Positions 51,249 through 61,936 of a stretch of 64,000 nucleotides of DNA are shown one piece after another (positions within the stretch are counted from its first letter, which is position 1; the number at the start of each line of letters is the position of its first letter). The stretch comes from Nitzschia sp. DOCU1 (lineage: Eukaryota > Bacillariophyta > Bacillariophyceae > Bacillariales > Bacillariaceae): contig OX596000.1 in the NCBI GenBank assembly GCA_951394045.1, positions 186,001 to 250,000 of the forward strand, read 5' to 3'. The notes under the pieces are model-generated. The model was not told where the DNA came from and ran no database searches. It saw nothing but the letters and a program-made list of their open reading frames with translations. Both the position numbers and the translations under genes were made by a program.

Positions 51249-52050
51249 ATGGAACAATTATCCAGGGACACCTTTGGAAAGCAGGTGGGTCATGGTATGA
51301 GCTTGACTTTGGAGCTACGGAACAACCCAAGTGGTGACAGCAACTTTTATCTTCAAAAAGCCATCCAAGCCCAGCTTTCCCACTCTGACGGAATTCGTGA
51401 AGTATCCTATCTGACCGCCGACGAGTCTCCTGCCGACCAACCTGAGATTCCACAGGCGTTGATGGAAGCTCTACAGGCACAAATGAAATCCGAGGCGGTT
51501 AATGAACTGGTATCTTTAACATGTACGTGGTGGGGCTTCGACGTTGGTTATGCATGGGGTATACCGAAATACTTTTCCAACGGCGAAACGCGAGCGGAGC
51601 ATTTTGCATCATCCAGTGACTAATCTTTTTTCGTCTCTTTCGTGATACAGGTATGAATGTGATCAAGCCTACAGCCATGATTACAATGCATCAAGACCCC
51701 GAACTCTCGGCAAGTTCAGCTCGAACGGCCAGACGTGGCGTTCGCATTCTGAAAGCCCTTTGCGACTATCCTGCCGTGGTGCAAAACGCGAAAGCTATAT
51801 TGCAAGTTGCCCAAGGCACAAGAAGTCAAGATGATATAGAGCAGATGGATTCCAAATTGATCAAGGTACGCTGAACGATTGTTCGACGGAGCTTTTCTGT
51901 TGCAACAAGGGATGGTTACCACCAATGGGCGCATTTCCTAATGTTTGTTTCCTACTTTCTCATCTCTTAAAGTATTGGACTGAAAAATGGGGTTACAAGG
52001 AAAGGCAACGAGCAGATATTGCCAAGACCATGAAAGATCTTCTCGGCTAG
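51249..52050 (+). CDS. Hypothetical protein, three exons, 188 aa
   Basis: Exons 51249-51522, 51651-51865 and 51973-52050 splice in frame to MEQLSRDTF...KDLLG. I start at ATG 51249 because the open frame extends only to a TTG. Each junction has GT/AG: T|GTACGT...GATACAG|GT, then AAG|GTACGC...TTAAAG|TAT. The protein has a central helical part (RRGVRILKALCDYPAVVQNA, KAILQVAQGTRS) and a basic C-terminal helix (YWTEKWGYKERQRADIAKTM). No family recognised. It has no signal peptide or membrane segment. The internal splicing, kept in phase across two introns, supports a real gene. Confidence 0.72.
51523..51650 (+). other. Intron 1 of the 51249 gene (128 nt)
   Basis: Donor GTACGT after TTAACAT; acceptor CTTTCGTGATACAG. 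Phase 1. It removes in-frame stops. Confidence 0.75.
51866..51972 (+). other. Intron 2 of the 51249 gene (107 nt)
   Basis: Donor GTACGC after ATCAAG; acceptor TTTCTCATCTCTTAAAG. Phase 0. Confidence 0.75.
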
Positions 52051-52593
52051 TAGCAGCAGCCCAATTTGGTACTCTAGGAGTACGCCAAATGACCAGCGAT
52101 GAGACGCCTCCGTTTATTCTCTGTAGCAACAAGCGACGAGTGTCCATTTTGATCAAGAGTGGTGACACGTGTACTCTCGACTCTACTACTTCCTAGCCGG
52201 CGGCGCCATGCATTGTGATTGAAAGAATCCGGTGGTATGCCTTCTTGATTCCGGCGCCGCGGCCAATCTACTGTTTCTGCCTTGGTGTCAACTAGCATTG
52301 ACAGTAGTAATAGTCCCGTTTTTACTTCTATAATGTAAACAAGGATTGGCTAGCTGCCATCCATCGTCTCCTGCCATTTGAATCACGAACGAAAACAAAT
52401 CGTGCATCGCAAGTAGTCGTGTAGGTCATTTCCATGGCGGGCCTATGCAATCTTTCGCCCAAATCGAATTGTTGTTTCCCGCCAAAAATCTTTGACCATG
52501 GCGTATCTTTGCACTTCCATTTCTGGACTCTTTTGACGACTCAGTACACACTATCTGATAAAATATACTTCTGTCCTGTCAATCACCATCATC
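52051..52593. other. Intergenic, one GC-rich inverted repeat
   Basis: About 540 bases. GCGGCGCC (52200-52207) and GGCGCCGC (52253-52260) are inverted copies with a 45-base loop. No gene is supported. Confidence 0.45.
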
Positions 52594-53616
52594 ATGTTTG
52601 TTACCAAGACCAAGCCTGACATGTACTCGCAAGAGCATCCCATCGAAAGTGAGGAGTTGATCCTGGCCAAGTTGGACGAATTACAAACCGAACTGGACGG
52701 CATCTCCGACAAGGACAAGGCGACCTATTTGCAAGCCTTGGAAAAGTGTCCCCGGCTTGTCTCCAAAAAAGAAAAGCTGCAATTTCTACGATGTGAAGTC
52801 TTCAATGCCGATGTAAGTATGATTGGAAATTCTTGCTGGAGACGATACTGAAAAGGCCAGCCGACGCCACGCGGACATTTCACAGAGTTTATCGTTGTAG
52901 CATCCACCAGTTTCCCTCCATCTAATCCCCGCTCGTTCGTGCAAAATAATACTTTATAGCTGGCAGCCAAGAGAATGGTTGCATATTGGGATAAGCGCTT
53001 GGAAATTTTCGGGCCCGACCGTGCCTTTTTGCCCTTGACGATCACGGGAGATGGTGCGTTGCAAGATGGAGATTTGGTGGCCCTGGAACGGGGTGTGATT
53101 CGATTGCTGCCAGAGAAAGCGGACCCGGGACATCGCAATATCTTATTCTTTGATCCTTCGCGCCAAGATCGCACCAAATACACTACAATGGAGATGGTTC
53201 GAGCTGCCTGGTATGTCATTCATGTAGCGTTGGAAGACGAGGCAACCCAATGTAAGGGACTTGTCATGCTTGGATATCCCCACAAGGCCACACTTGCACA
53301 ATTTGATCGCAATCTAGCCAAGAATCTCATGGGAAGTATCCGAGGGTGTCTGCCGATGCGTCTCAGCGCATTGCATTTGTGCCATCCACCCGTCTTTTTT
53401 CAAGCCATTTTTCCAGTCATCAAATTGCTGCTGGGGGAGCGACTGCGAAAGCGCATCAATATTCATTTTGGAAGTCAAGAACACGTTTTGGAGCGGCTGG
53501 AGCAAAAGTTTGGATTACACCGCGAAAAATTGCCGAACGAATTGGGTGGATCCATCGTTCTGGACCATGAAAAATGGATTGAAGATCGTCGAGCCAAGGA
53601 ATCTGTATCTTCCTAG
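52594..53616 (+). CDS. CRAL-TRIO (Sec14-like) lipid-binding protein, 291 aa
   Basis: Exons 52594-52812 and 52960-53616, phase 0. The N-terminal part (EELILAKLDELQTELDGISD, TYLQALEKCPRLVSKKEKLQ, LRCEVFNAD) is helical, like the CRAL-TRIO N-terminal bundle. After LAAKRMVAYWDKRLEIFG the lipid-binding domain (about 110-275) has KGLVMLGYPHKATLAQFDRN, GCLPMRLSALHLCHPPVFFQ, and FPVIKLLLGERLRKRINIHF, followed by LPNELGGSI, the standard end of CRAL-TRIO domains. These proteins bind and move hydrophobic ligands or phosphoinositides. The ligand is not predictable here. No targeting signal is evident, so it is probably cytosolic. Confidence 0.88.
52813..52959 (+). other. Intron of the CRAL-TRIO gene (147 nt)
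   Basis: Donor GTAAGT after GCCGAT; acceptor ATACTTTATAG. Joins FNAD to LAAKRM in phase 0. Confidence 0.85.
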
Positions 53617-53993
53617 GCGGTGTCCATGGCTATAGCACTGCCACTACACGCAAGTACTCAGGAGTTTGCAATGAGCCATGCCGCCGGCTTTCCAAGTCTT
53701 CTTTCTATTTGGGCTGGCGTGATGGATGCCGAATACACTGCATGAAGCAAACCATTGCGATATTTTCGCCCCCGAACATAGCATCGCGTTTAGATGTTTG
53801 TCGTCCGTGAAATTTTAAAGTATACAGCACACAATAGCAATGTGGACTGCCGTTTCAGCCCCCGCTCTATAATTGCACTCTAATAGTCTTTGACCAGATG
53901 TTCTCGTTAGACAGTACTACTTTATATATCTCACATTTTTAGTCAATGCCACGACGAAAGATGATAGAAGTCGTGGACTAGTGGAATGTCGTA
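53617..53993. other. Intergenic between converging genes
   Basis: About 380 bases between the CRAL-TRIO gene and the J-domain gene 3' ends; nothing further is seen. Confidence 0.5.
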
Positions 53994-56014
53994 CTAGATT
54001 GTGCTTTGTCTATGAAATGTTTCCTTCGTCTTCGTCTTCTTCTTGTTCTTATTGGCGCCGCCCTTCTTGGACGATTTAGTGGCGAGTGGACATGCCAAAG
54101 TCGACTGGTTCAAGTCCATCACGGACGTTGGACTGCCCCAGCCAATCGAACTCGATCGCGTAGTAGTTCGTCTCATCTGCTGCTCGCTGGGGACTGACAC
54201 ACTACTACTACTTGTGACCGATCGGGCTCGCATCGGGCTCCTGTTCTTCTTGCTCTGTTTGTCTCTCTTCTCTGTACTCGAAGCTTTATCGAGATCCTCG
54301 GCGCCTGTCACTGCGTTGCTTTTCCAGAACCATGACAGTACCGCTGGACTACTGAAATGCTTTTTCGGTTTTGTTGATGTCATCGATGATGCTCTGTCGC
54401 TTGGTGCATCAAGATGGTCAACAATACTGGATTGTTGCTTTTCTCTCTTCTGTGGTGTCTTCTTGTCGTTGGTGGTGCTGGCGGGGTTGCCCTCCTCCGC
54501 TCCTGCCTCAAATACTGATGTCCGGAGAGAAAGCTTGGTGCGGAAGAAGAACGTTTTGGCTTTGCCGGTGGCAAGTGCTGACTTTCTTTGAACTTTGTTA
54601 GCTTCTTGCCGTCCTTCTTCTTCATCTTTGTCACCGATTTCGCATGCTTGTCTTTCTTCTTGGCAGCAATCGGATTCTCCTCCACAGCCTTCGGTCCTCC
54701 CTTTTTGCTTTTCTTCGACGATTTGGCGGCCGGCGTCATATTCGTAGCAGTAGTCGCCACTGAGGAAGAACAAACACTGTTCCTTCTTGTAGGGATCCTA
54801 GCAACACTAGTACTGCTTCTGGGGTGGGCTACCCCATCCACCGGGAGACTGCTCATAGTAGCGCGTCGTTGCGCAGAGCGGGGAGGAGTCTGCAGCTCGC
54901 GCTCATTGTCATCAACACCATATTCGTAGCAAGAAACCCACCCTCCTGCGGGCGACAGTAACACATCTGCCTTCCTTGCTCTTCGTACTCCTAGGGGCGT
55001 ACTGGTGTGTCGGGTATCCCGTGTCAATTCTTTGAAGAGTTTTGAGCCAGCGAAACCGCAATCATGCTGCTGTTGCTCTTTCTTCTTCTTATGATTGTGA
55101 CTCTTTTGGGTGGGAGATGTAGACCGACTCCACGACGACCAAGCTCGAGCCCGAGGGGGGGCAGGTAGATTTGCGTACAAGGGTGAGGTTGAACGCCTGT
55201 CAACTCCTCGGCTTACTGAACGGCCTCTTCGCTCAGCGCTTCGTCGTTCTTTCTCTTCTTCCTCTTCCAGCGCGCGACTTCTGGGTGCTTCGGTCCACCA
55301 CGAATGTGGGACCTGAAGTCCCTCCCTGCTGACCGCCCTCCGCTGCAGCTGACGTTGGTCTGGGAACTCTCGGCTGCCGGGCGGGCCATGCAATGATTGC
55401 GAGAGAGTATCCACTCTCTTATTGGCTGTTCTTGTCTGCGGGCTGCTGCAACCATATGAAAAACTTGTGGTGCGACCACGACAGCGTGGAGGGTTTGTTG
55501 CTTCACCCACCGTTTGTTTTTGGTGATGATGGGCAGTATGGAGGGACGTTCTTCTTGCCTGCTGCTGCTGACGTTGGTCTGGGAACTCTCGGCTGCCGGG
55601 CGGGCCGTGCAATGATTGCGAGAGAGTATCCACTCTCATATTGGCTCTTCTAACTTGCGGGCTGCTACCACCATATGTAAAACTTGTGGTGCGACCACGA
55701 AAGCGAGGAGGGTTTGTTGCTTCGCCCACCGTTTGTTGTTGGCGATCATGGGCAGTATCGAGGGACTTCCTTCTTGCCTGCTGCCGGCACTGTCGTCCTT
55801 GACTCCAGTCGAATCTCTTGACAGGATCCATCAATATATCATATGCTCCACTAATCTTGGTAAAGGTGTCGTGGGCAGATTTCTCGTCTCCTTCCGAGGT
55901 CTGACGATCAGGATGGTACTTCAGAGCGGCTTTTCTGTAGGCTTTCTTAATTGTCGACTCGTCGGCGCCAAATTCCACACCCAGTATCTCATAGGGGTCG
56001 TCCATTTTCTTCAT
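53994..56014 (-). CDS. J-domain protein 1 with long basic tail; frame break near 54515-54583
   Basis: ATG 56014. J domain at residues 5-70: DPYEILGVEFGADESTIKKA, then ALKYHPDRQ with the HPD triad, DTFTKISGAYDILMDPVKRF. After it the protein is Ser/Arg/Pro-rich and basic, ending in runs of Lys. Two open frames carry it: one ends at 54380, the other runs to 53994. Joining needs either a 68-nt intron (54515-54582, GTCAGC donor, weak; acceptor CTCTCCGGACATCAG) or a single-base indel. The intron model gives 650 aa, close to the 638-aa paralog at 60020-61936, whose tail shares SxxGSPTSV and RARSV-like motifs. Hsp40 proteins recruit Hsp70; the tail probably selects clients or location. A 219-bp tandem duplication lies in the tail. 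Confidence 0.72.
54515..54582 (-). other. Candidate intron or frameshift in J-domain gene 1
   Basis: The 68-nt segment has acceptor-like TTTCTCTCCGGACATCAG but a poor GTCAGC donor. Removing it keeps frame with L congruent to 2 mod 3. Confidence 0.35.
55349..55790 (-). repeat. 219-bp tandem duplication inside J-domain gene 1
   Basis: GACGTTGGTCTGGGAACTCT occurs at 55351 and 55570 (offset 219 bp). Encoded copies begin RKSLDTAHDRQQQTVGEATN and RTSLHTAHHHQKQTVGEATN and end LHGPPGSREFPDQRQ. Confidence 0.85.
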
Positions 56015-56233
56015 CGTGATGTTGTTGCTACTTGGTTTGGAGTTGTAACAACAAGAGAATGTTATGCTGCTATCGGCGAGCCGTGTAAAACAATCGTGTG
56101 GTGAACCAATGCTCCGAAAATGAAAAAAGTACTTTCATCTCCTCTTAGGGCAAAGGCGACTTCAACGCGGTCCCTGACGATCAGCAACCCTTCAGGATTA
56201 GTGATTCTCTACCATGCACCTTCCCTGTTTCGC

Positions 56234-56337
56234 CCAACACAGAAATCCGGGGTATTGAAGGCGCAGAAGAATAATTTTTGGTGGACCAACACGGAAATCT
56301 GGGGTATTGAAAGCGCAGGAGATTAGTTTCTGGTTGA
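56234..56337. repeat. Tandem duplication, unit 52 bp
   Basis: CCAACACAGAAATCCGGGGT (56234) and CCAACACGGAAATCTGGGGT (56286), both followed by ATTGAA(G/A)GCGCAG(A/G)AGA. Confidence 0.8.
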
Positions 56338-57157
56338 AGAAAGGTGAGACGCAGAAGCGGAGAAAATTTGAATTATGCCTTGGAGCTTCTTGGAAATCAT
56401 GAACAGCAACATTTATCGAATGAACATTTATAGGTGCGGAAGCCAACTTTGGCGTCGACATAATCGGGTGCACTAATAGAAAGTGCTGCCGCTGGGAAAG
56501 AGAGGAGAAGTTGAGATGCCGTCGAGGTTGACGGCCGGTGTATCATATGCCGACGATCTACCGGGAAGGAATGTCGTTTGGGCCTTTCTCGGGCCCTTGC
56601 AGTATGCTACTCCGAGTCGTTCAATTTTATCGCCAACATTGCTTTCGGGCTCCTATGCTACTATTACAATGCACGCCCACTACTATGTTACTGCTTTACT
56701 AGCGCTTGTATGATACTAAAAGAGTACCCGGTAGTCGTAGCAGAAGAAGGAGAGACGATAGGCTGCTACTACGCATCCTTCGTTCTTTTTCGACGACTAC
56801 TAGCTAGCTACTAGCGGGTTGTTCTCTCTAGAGGAGGGCAGCACCACGATGGCTCCAGTCTTGTTTTGACACAAGTTGGACTAAAGGAAGGTCTGCTTCC
56901 TCAACGGCGCTTCGTCAAGAAGTTTCCACAGTATACCATGAAGCGAACAGCCCGACAAGGAGAACAATAGCACTAACCCTACGCCGGTTGTTCTCTAAAA
57001 AGAATTATGCCGGATCCGCCGTCGGAAGAATGGTTCACCTTGACGCTGCACAATTAGCTTGAATCGACTTGGGAGTAATGTAGAGCATTATAACCAACAA
57101 GCAAACAGACATATCCATATTGTACCAAGGATCGGATCCATGTCTTTGACGCCCGAT

Positions 57158-57189
57158 GTAGTAGTAGTAATAGTAGTAGTAGTAGTAGG
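57158..57189. repeat. GTA microsatellite
   Basis: GTA units repeated about ten times with one GTAATA interruption. Confidence 0.9.
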
Positions 57190-58450
57190 ACGGCGCCAAC
57201 GGCGGAAATTCAGTTTGCTAACAGCGCCAGCGAGGACAAGGCGACCACAGACAGTAAAAGTTGTAAGATGATCGCCACCGCTCCCGAGAAATGACTCTCG
57301 ACAAGAAGATACGCGACAGTCCGGATCGATCATCAGATGTAAGCAAGGATTGGCTTTTGCCTCTAGACACTTGTTGTTGAACGTGACAAAACCCGCGACC
57401 TCCTTCTTTCGCAGCATCATCTTGCCTTCCAGCACCATCTAGTAGAATCAGATATGATTGGTTCCTTTTTGGGGGCTCCATCCTTCATCGCCGCAGGCCA
57501 TTGAAACCATTTCACTTTGGACATGGAACAGTAGTGGAGAGATATGTTTTCGAAGAGGGGGCAAGCCAAAAAAAAGGGTGGTACTTGAGTCCACGCGTGA
57601 TCATCCTCATGGCTCGGACAAAAATCCCCATTATGCAGGTCTCGGTGGTGCTTTTCCTGGTCGTACGACAGCGACCATTTCTCGATCCAACGCCATTGTC
57701 GGCATAAGTCATCTTGACCGAGTCACCTTGGCTTATCCCTGTATGTGGAACCATGCTGACACCTACCAGGCCGCATCATCAGCAGACTCCAAGAACCAAA
57801 GTAGCGCTCTCTACTCCCTTGCCGGAAAAAGAAATTGACAATTCTCACACTGCTGTGCTCAGAATGAATCGGTTCCGGGGAAAGGTGGATTTTCCATTGT
57901 GATGTTCCCGCCGGATTTGCGAACCATTGGATGGATGGACGACGCTTGCTGGATTTCTTGGAGCTATCAAAGCGTGACATCTTTATCATGCATAGCAATT
58001 TTTTTCTCACACTTCGCCTGGGGCTATTCAAGCGGGAGAACTGAAACTAGCGGTAAACGTGCTCAATCAACGTTGTTAAGCCCTGGGAAGCACATTTAAG
58101 ACAATTTCGTAACTTCAGCTATTGGTAAGTTTTGATACGCTTATCGATTCCCACTTATCGAATTCTTGTGACACTTTCCATCGCTCGGACCCCTAATTGA
58201 TTGCCCATTGTTAAAACTAATGCGAGACACGGCCTTAAATGAAGGCCATTATGCCGAAAACATTTATTGTTTCGGTTCAAAAATTTGTTAATGAAATCAA
58301 TTCTAGTCACCTAGCTAAGATTTATTCCCTGAGTGAAGGCATAAATAGACAATTTGGAAAATTCACACCACTTTCATAATTACCAGGTACGCTGAACGAA
58401 GGCGCAACGCGTTTCAGATTGGAAGCGCTTCTTCGCAGTGAACAGTGTCG

Positions 58451-59392
58451 ATGCTCCAACGTTTCTTCGCGAATAATATCAGCTTCATCGTCCGGAAACG
58501 AAAATCTTCTCCGTCGGTGTCAAATGGTCCTTCCCTCATAATCTCCAAAAAGTTTGTGACTACAAACTACATCAACATGATCCAAGCCGTTCAGCAGCTC
58601 AACAACCAAGCTACGTTCCTGATTGAAAATGGGTACTACAAGCACGCTATTCAGCTATTACGAAAGGCGAATCGCATGCTAGTCACGGAAATGGAAGCGG
58701 TGCATCAAGCCAACGGCGGAGACGAAATGGATCAGGACTCGGATCGTTTGCCTATCATCAATTACGCCTGCACTACTGCTGGTAATCGACAAGAAGTAGA
58801 AGAAAGACGATTGGACGTGGCTCCCAGCAAGCCTCAGAGTCCATCATCTGCGACGACTTCGCCTTCTTCTCTTCGGCCTCATCAGCAGAGAAAACGAAGA
58901 CTGATGCTGGCTCAGCGGCGCCAACTTCTTCGAAGCGACGAGGCCTTTGTATACCACAGACCTATTGTTGTTACGTATCTTCCCGCAGAACGGCAGAGAT
59001 ACATTCTATCTGTCATTCTCTTATTTAACATGGCCCTGTCCTATCATCTCGTGGCCCTGGAGCTACTAAAGAAGGAGAGTCCGGTGAGAACCAGGCTTTT
59101 GAGAGAAGCCCTGAAACTATACCAGTTAGCCTTTGTCATGAAGAATCGTGGCAAGCTCCATGTCGACACGACGATCATCTTGGCCATGGTAAACAATACA
59201 GCTCATATTCAACGAGAAATGGGCCGCCCACAGCGGGCCATGAAACTACAAGAGCTCATGATGTCGACCTTGATGATGGTTGTAGATAATGGACAATCGG
59301 CTCTGATTGATGAGATGGATGGATTTATGGTGACTGCATCTCTCGGAGTGAACAAGGGGTCATCGGCAGCTTGCTTGGCTCTGGCTGCATAG
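58451..59392 (+). CDS. TPR-like protein of a diatom family, 313 aa
   Basis: Frame opens at GTG; first ATG is 58451. Residues about 40-80 read QAVQQLNNQATFLIENGYYK then HAIQLLRKANRMLV, a TPR-type helix pair. A Ser/Pro/Arg-rich loop follows (about 95-160). The C-terminal half has LLFNMALSYHLVALELLKKE, TRLLREALKLYQLAFVMKNR and a further pair, as in diatom TPR-like proteins that place a LYxLA motif after an FNxALAYH helix. TPRs mediate protein interaction; the partner is unknown. It begins without a signal peptide. The neighbour on the left is gene-poor; on the right a tandem repeat. Confidence 0.78.
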   Translation: MLQRFFANNISFIVRKRKSSPSVSNGPSLIISKKFVTTNYINMIQAVQQLNNQATFLIENGYYKHAIQLLRKANRMLVTEMEAVHQANGGDEMDQDSDRLPIINYACTTAGNRQEVEERRLDVAPSKPQSPSSATTSPSSLRPHQQRKRRLMLAQRRQLLRSDEAFVYHRPIVVTYLPAERQRYILSVILLFNMALSYHLVALELLKKESPVRTRLLREALKLYQLAFVMKNRGKLHVDTTIILAMVNNTAHIQREMGRPQRAMKLQELMMSTLMMVVDNGQSALIDEMDGFMVTASLGVNKGSSAACLALAA

Positions 59393-60019
59393 TAGTAGAA
59401 TGGTTCATAGCATGTAGTAAAAAGGCACTACTTTGCATCTACGAATAGTACTACTAGTAGTAGCGACCAATGCGATCTATGTGCCGACCTGGCTTGTACT
59501 TTTTGCGATAGTTCGAGTTCTCGTCCCCTTGCCATCGAAAACACAGCATTACTTATCCCAACAAGATGTCTACGAAGTACTAGAATAGGAAAGAATTTGA
59601 TGATAGTGTCCATGGCGACCGCTACCAATCATGCTCTACTACTTGTGGTTGTAGTTCTACTTGGTTCTCGTTCCTTTGCCATCGAAAACACAGCATTGAA
59701 TACTACCAACTTATTCCAAGATGTCCACGAAGTAGAATAGGAAGGAATTTGATAGTGTCCGTGATGACCGCTACCAATCATGCTCTAGTGGTTGTTGTTC
59801 TACTTGGTTCTCGTCCCCTTGCCATCGAGCACACGCGTAATAGTATTAATTTGTCATCTATGAACACTATTGCCTTATCCCAAGATGTCTACTACGATGT
59901 GGAATAGAAAGGGAACTCGATAGTACCCGTGAAGCAACCAAAACTGCTGTAGTGGCTGTTGTTGTGAAAACAGAATATGTACTATATCGACGGCATTCAT
60001 CCAAGACGCAGCTAGGTAG
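59393..60019. other. Intergenic with a threefold repeat
   Basis: About 630 bases between converging genes. The only structure is the tandem repeat described next. Confidence 0.5.
59500..59935. repeat. Imperfect tandem repeat, three units of about 145 bp
   Basis: The phrase TCTCGT(C/T)CC(C/T)TTGCCATCGA begins near 59518, 59665 and 59808, each followed by AACACAGCATT (or CACACGCG), a CAAGATGTC(T/C)(A/C)CGA block, GAATAGGAA(A/G)GAATTTGATA and GTGTCC. CTACTAGTAG lies just left at 59451-59460. Confidence 0.75.
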
Positions 60020-61936
60020 CTACGCTGGTGTTCCCCGCGATGGTCGTCGCCCCCGCTTTTCCATGGGATTGCGATGGTCGATAAAGACTTGATCACGCTT
60101 GCCTCGTTTGGGCGAGGCCACATAGCTGTACGAAGTGTCCGCACAATCGTTCCAATCGGTAACCGAGGTGGGACTTCCAGCGCTGGATGTAGAACGTGTC
60201 GATTTGCTTTTGAACAAGGAAAAGCGGCGAGACGGCGCTTGTGACGATGATGATTGGACAAGATTAGGTGGCGGACCAGACACGGATTTGGACCGGCGGG
60301 GTTTAGGAGACGACGACGTAGTGGATGCAACTTCACTTCGACGCTTTTTGAGTTGCTTGCCAGTTGTAGTCGTTGTGGTGGCATTGTCGTCGGCTGGGTT
60401 GTCCGAAATTCTGCGGAACCACATGACAGCGGATTTGGCTCGTTTGGGAGTAGTAGAGGTGGTAACTGTCGTACCCCCGGAACAGGATGCGTCGTCTTTG
60501 GCTTCTTTTTTCTTTTTCTTTTTGTCCTTTTTCGCCTTTTTCTCCTCCTTGTCTTTTCTTTCTTTTTCCTTCTTTTCCTTTTTCGTCTTGGTCGTTGCTG
60601 CAGATTTTGTCGATTTTCGAGTCCCCGTGGTATTTCGGCTCGAGACACTGGCAGCACCCGATAGACTTCCCGATGCGGATCCCCGAGGCAAACTCTTGCT
60701 ACGACGTTGTTGCAAAAATGCCGCAAGTGGTGGAGCCTCACCTCGTGATGACGACACCACTGACGTGACATCGGATTTTCGTCCTCGTCGAACGGGTTTG
60801 CTCGTCGTGCGAGTATCTCGTGACAATTCTGCCAGTGCACCGCCCAAGCCCATGAACGAACGAGCCTTGGTAGGTGGTGGTAATTGAGAAATATCTTGGG
60901 TTCGTCGTTGGGAAGCTGCCCGTGGGGATGAGGATCGTGGTCCAGCATCTCGACTCACGGAACGAGAACGACGTGCTGCTGGCATAGTAGATGGCGCAGC
61001 TGCCGATGCTGCAGGTTGTGTCGGCACCGAACGATCGCGACTGACAGATCTGGCTCGATTCTGAATCGGAGTGGTGGAACGAGAGGATCGAGAGGCTGCC
61101 GATGGCACAAACGACGACGTTGACGCTCTACGACTGGGCTGCTCTGACTGGGGCTGCTTGTCGGCAAAGATGCGACTGGAAGCATTTTGAACCGTGGAAG
61201 AGTTGGGTCGTAAATCTTCCCTCAGATTGTTGGTGGAGTAAGGAGCATAACTGGAAGCTCGACGTGGTTGTGTGGGTTGTCGGTCGGCAAAGATTCTGCT
61301 ACTGCTGGGCGTTTGGGGTGATCGCAGATTTTCCTTAGAATTTGGAGCAAAACTGTAAGACCTGGTGGAAGAGGGAATGTTGTCGGCTCGTTTCGGATTC
61401 GGACTGGGGCCGGCACTGAATCGATCGGAAGAAAAACTATTGGCCCGACGAAAGGGAGGAGGATCCACTTTTTTACTACCAGACGCAGCAGCAGCAGCCC
61501 CCCCACCAGTGGACGACTTTTTGGATCGAATATTGGCGTTGTCATCGTCGTCATCAAAGGGCGGTGGGGGTGGAGCCTGCTTCTTGGGTGCTGTTGGCTT
61601 CCAGGTAGTCGACGCCGTCGGCCGGGCAGGAGCGGATTGTGGACAAGTGGGGGCGGTGGCCTTCTTTTTAGGTCCTGGCGCGGGAGTGGCCGGGACACCT
61701 GCCATTTTGGCAGCGTTGGCTTGCTTCCAGTCATAACGCTTGACAGGATCCGTCAAGATATCGTATGCTCCACTAATTTTGGCAAACGTATCATGGGCAG
61801 ATTCTTTGTCTTCTTCGGTCGTTTGACGATCTGGATGGAACTTCAGAGCGGCCTTGCGGTACGCCTTCTTAATCGTCGTTTCATCGGCGTCATACTCCAC
61901 GCCCAGAACCTGATAGGGATCATCACCTTTCTCCAT
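60020..61936 (-). CDS. J-domain protein 2 with long basic disordered tail, 638 aa
   Basis: The open frame runs to 62395, but the J domain itself begins at ATG 61936 (MEKGDDPYQVLGVEYDADET). The J domain has ALKFHPDRQTTEED with HPD and ISGAYDILTDPVKRYDWKQA, nearly the same as in the paralog at 53994. Residues 75-300 are Pro/Ser/Arg-rich with SRIFADRQP and SRIFADKQP repeats. Tail region 300-520 has RSVSRD-like Arg/Ser repeats, then a strongly Lys-rich segment (KKEKKEKERKDKEEKKAKKD). The end resembles the paralog. A nuclear or RNA-associated Hsp40 is plausible from Arg/Ser repeats, but this is inference. Confidence 0.85.
   Translation of the reverse strand: MEKGDDPYQVLGVEYDADETTIKKAYRKAALKFHPDRQTTEEDKESAHDTFAKISGAYDILTDPVKRYDWKQANAAKMAGVPATPAPGPKKKATAPTCPQSAPARPTASTTWKPTAPKKQAPPPPPFDDDDDNANIRSKKSSTGGGAAAAASGSKKVDPPPFRRANSFSSDRFSAGPSPNPKRADNIPSSTRSYSFAPNSKENLRSPQTPSSSRIFADRQPTQPRRASSYAPYSTNNLREDLRPNSSTVQNASSRIFADKQPQSEQPSRRASTSSFVPSAASRSSRSTTPIQNRARSVSRDRSVPTQPAASAAAPSTMPAARRSRSVSRDAGPRSSSPRAASQRRTQDISQLPPPTKARSFMGLGGALAELSRDTRTTSKPVRRGRKSDVTSVVSSSRGEAPPLAAFLQQRRSKSLPRGSASGSLSGAASVSSRNTTGTRKSTKSAATTKTKKEKKEKERKDKEEKKAKKDKKKKKKEAKDDASCSGGTTVTTSTTPKRAKSAVMWFRRISDNPADDNATTTTTTGKQLKKRRSEVASTTSSSPKPRRSKSVSGPPPNLVQSSSSQAPSRRFSLFKSKSTRSTSSAGSPTSVTDWNDCADTSYSYVASPKRGKRDQVFIDHRNPMEKRGRRPSRGTPA

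Larger units (their letters stand above)
56015..58450. other. Gene-poor region of about 2.4 kb
   Basis: Short frames only; 57088-57438 (minus) has an ATG but no domain and is not called. It includes a 52-bp tandem duplication (56234-56337) and a GTA microsatellite (57158-57189). The right end should be the promoter of the TPR-like gene. Confidence 0.5.

Noticed and set aside
57088..57438. Minus-strand frame with an ATG (116 codons)
   Set aside because: The second half is a GTA-microsatellite-derived Thr/Ile run, and the rest has no known domain. It may be worth re-checking with RNA data.
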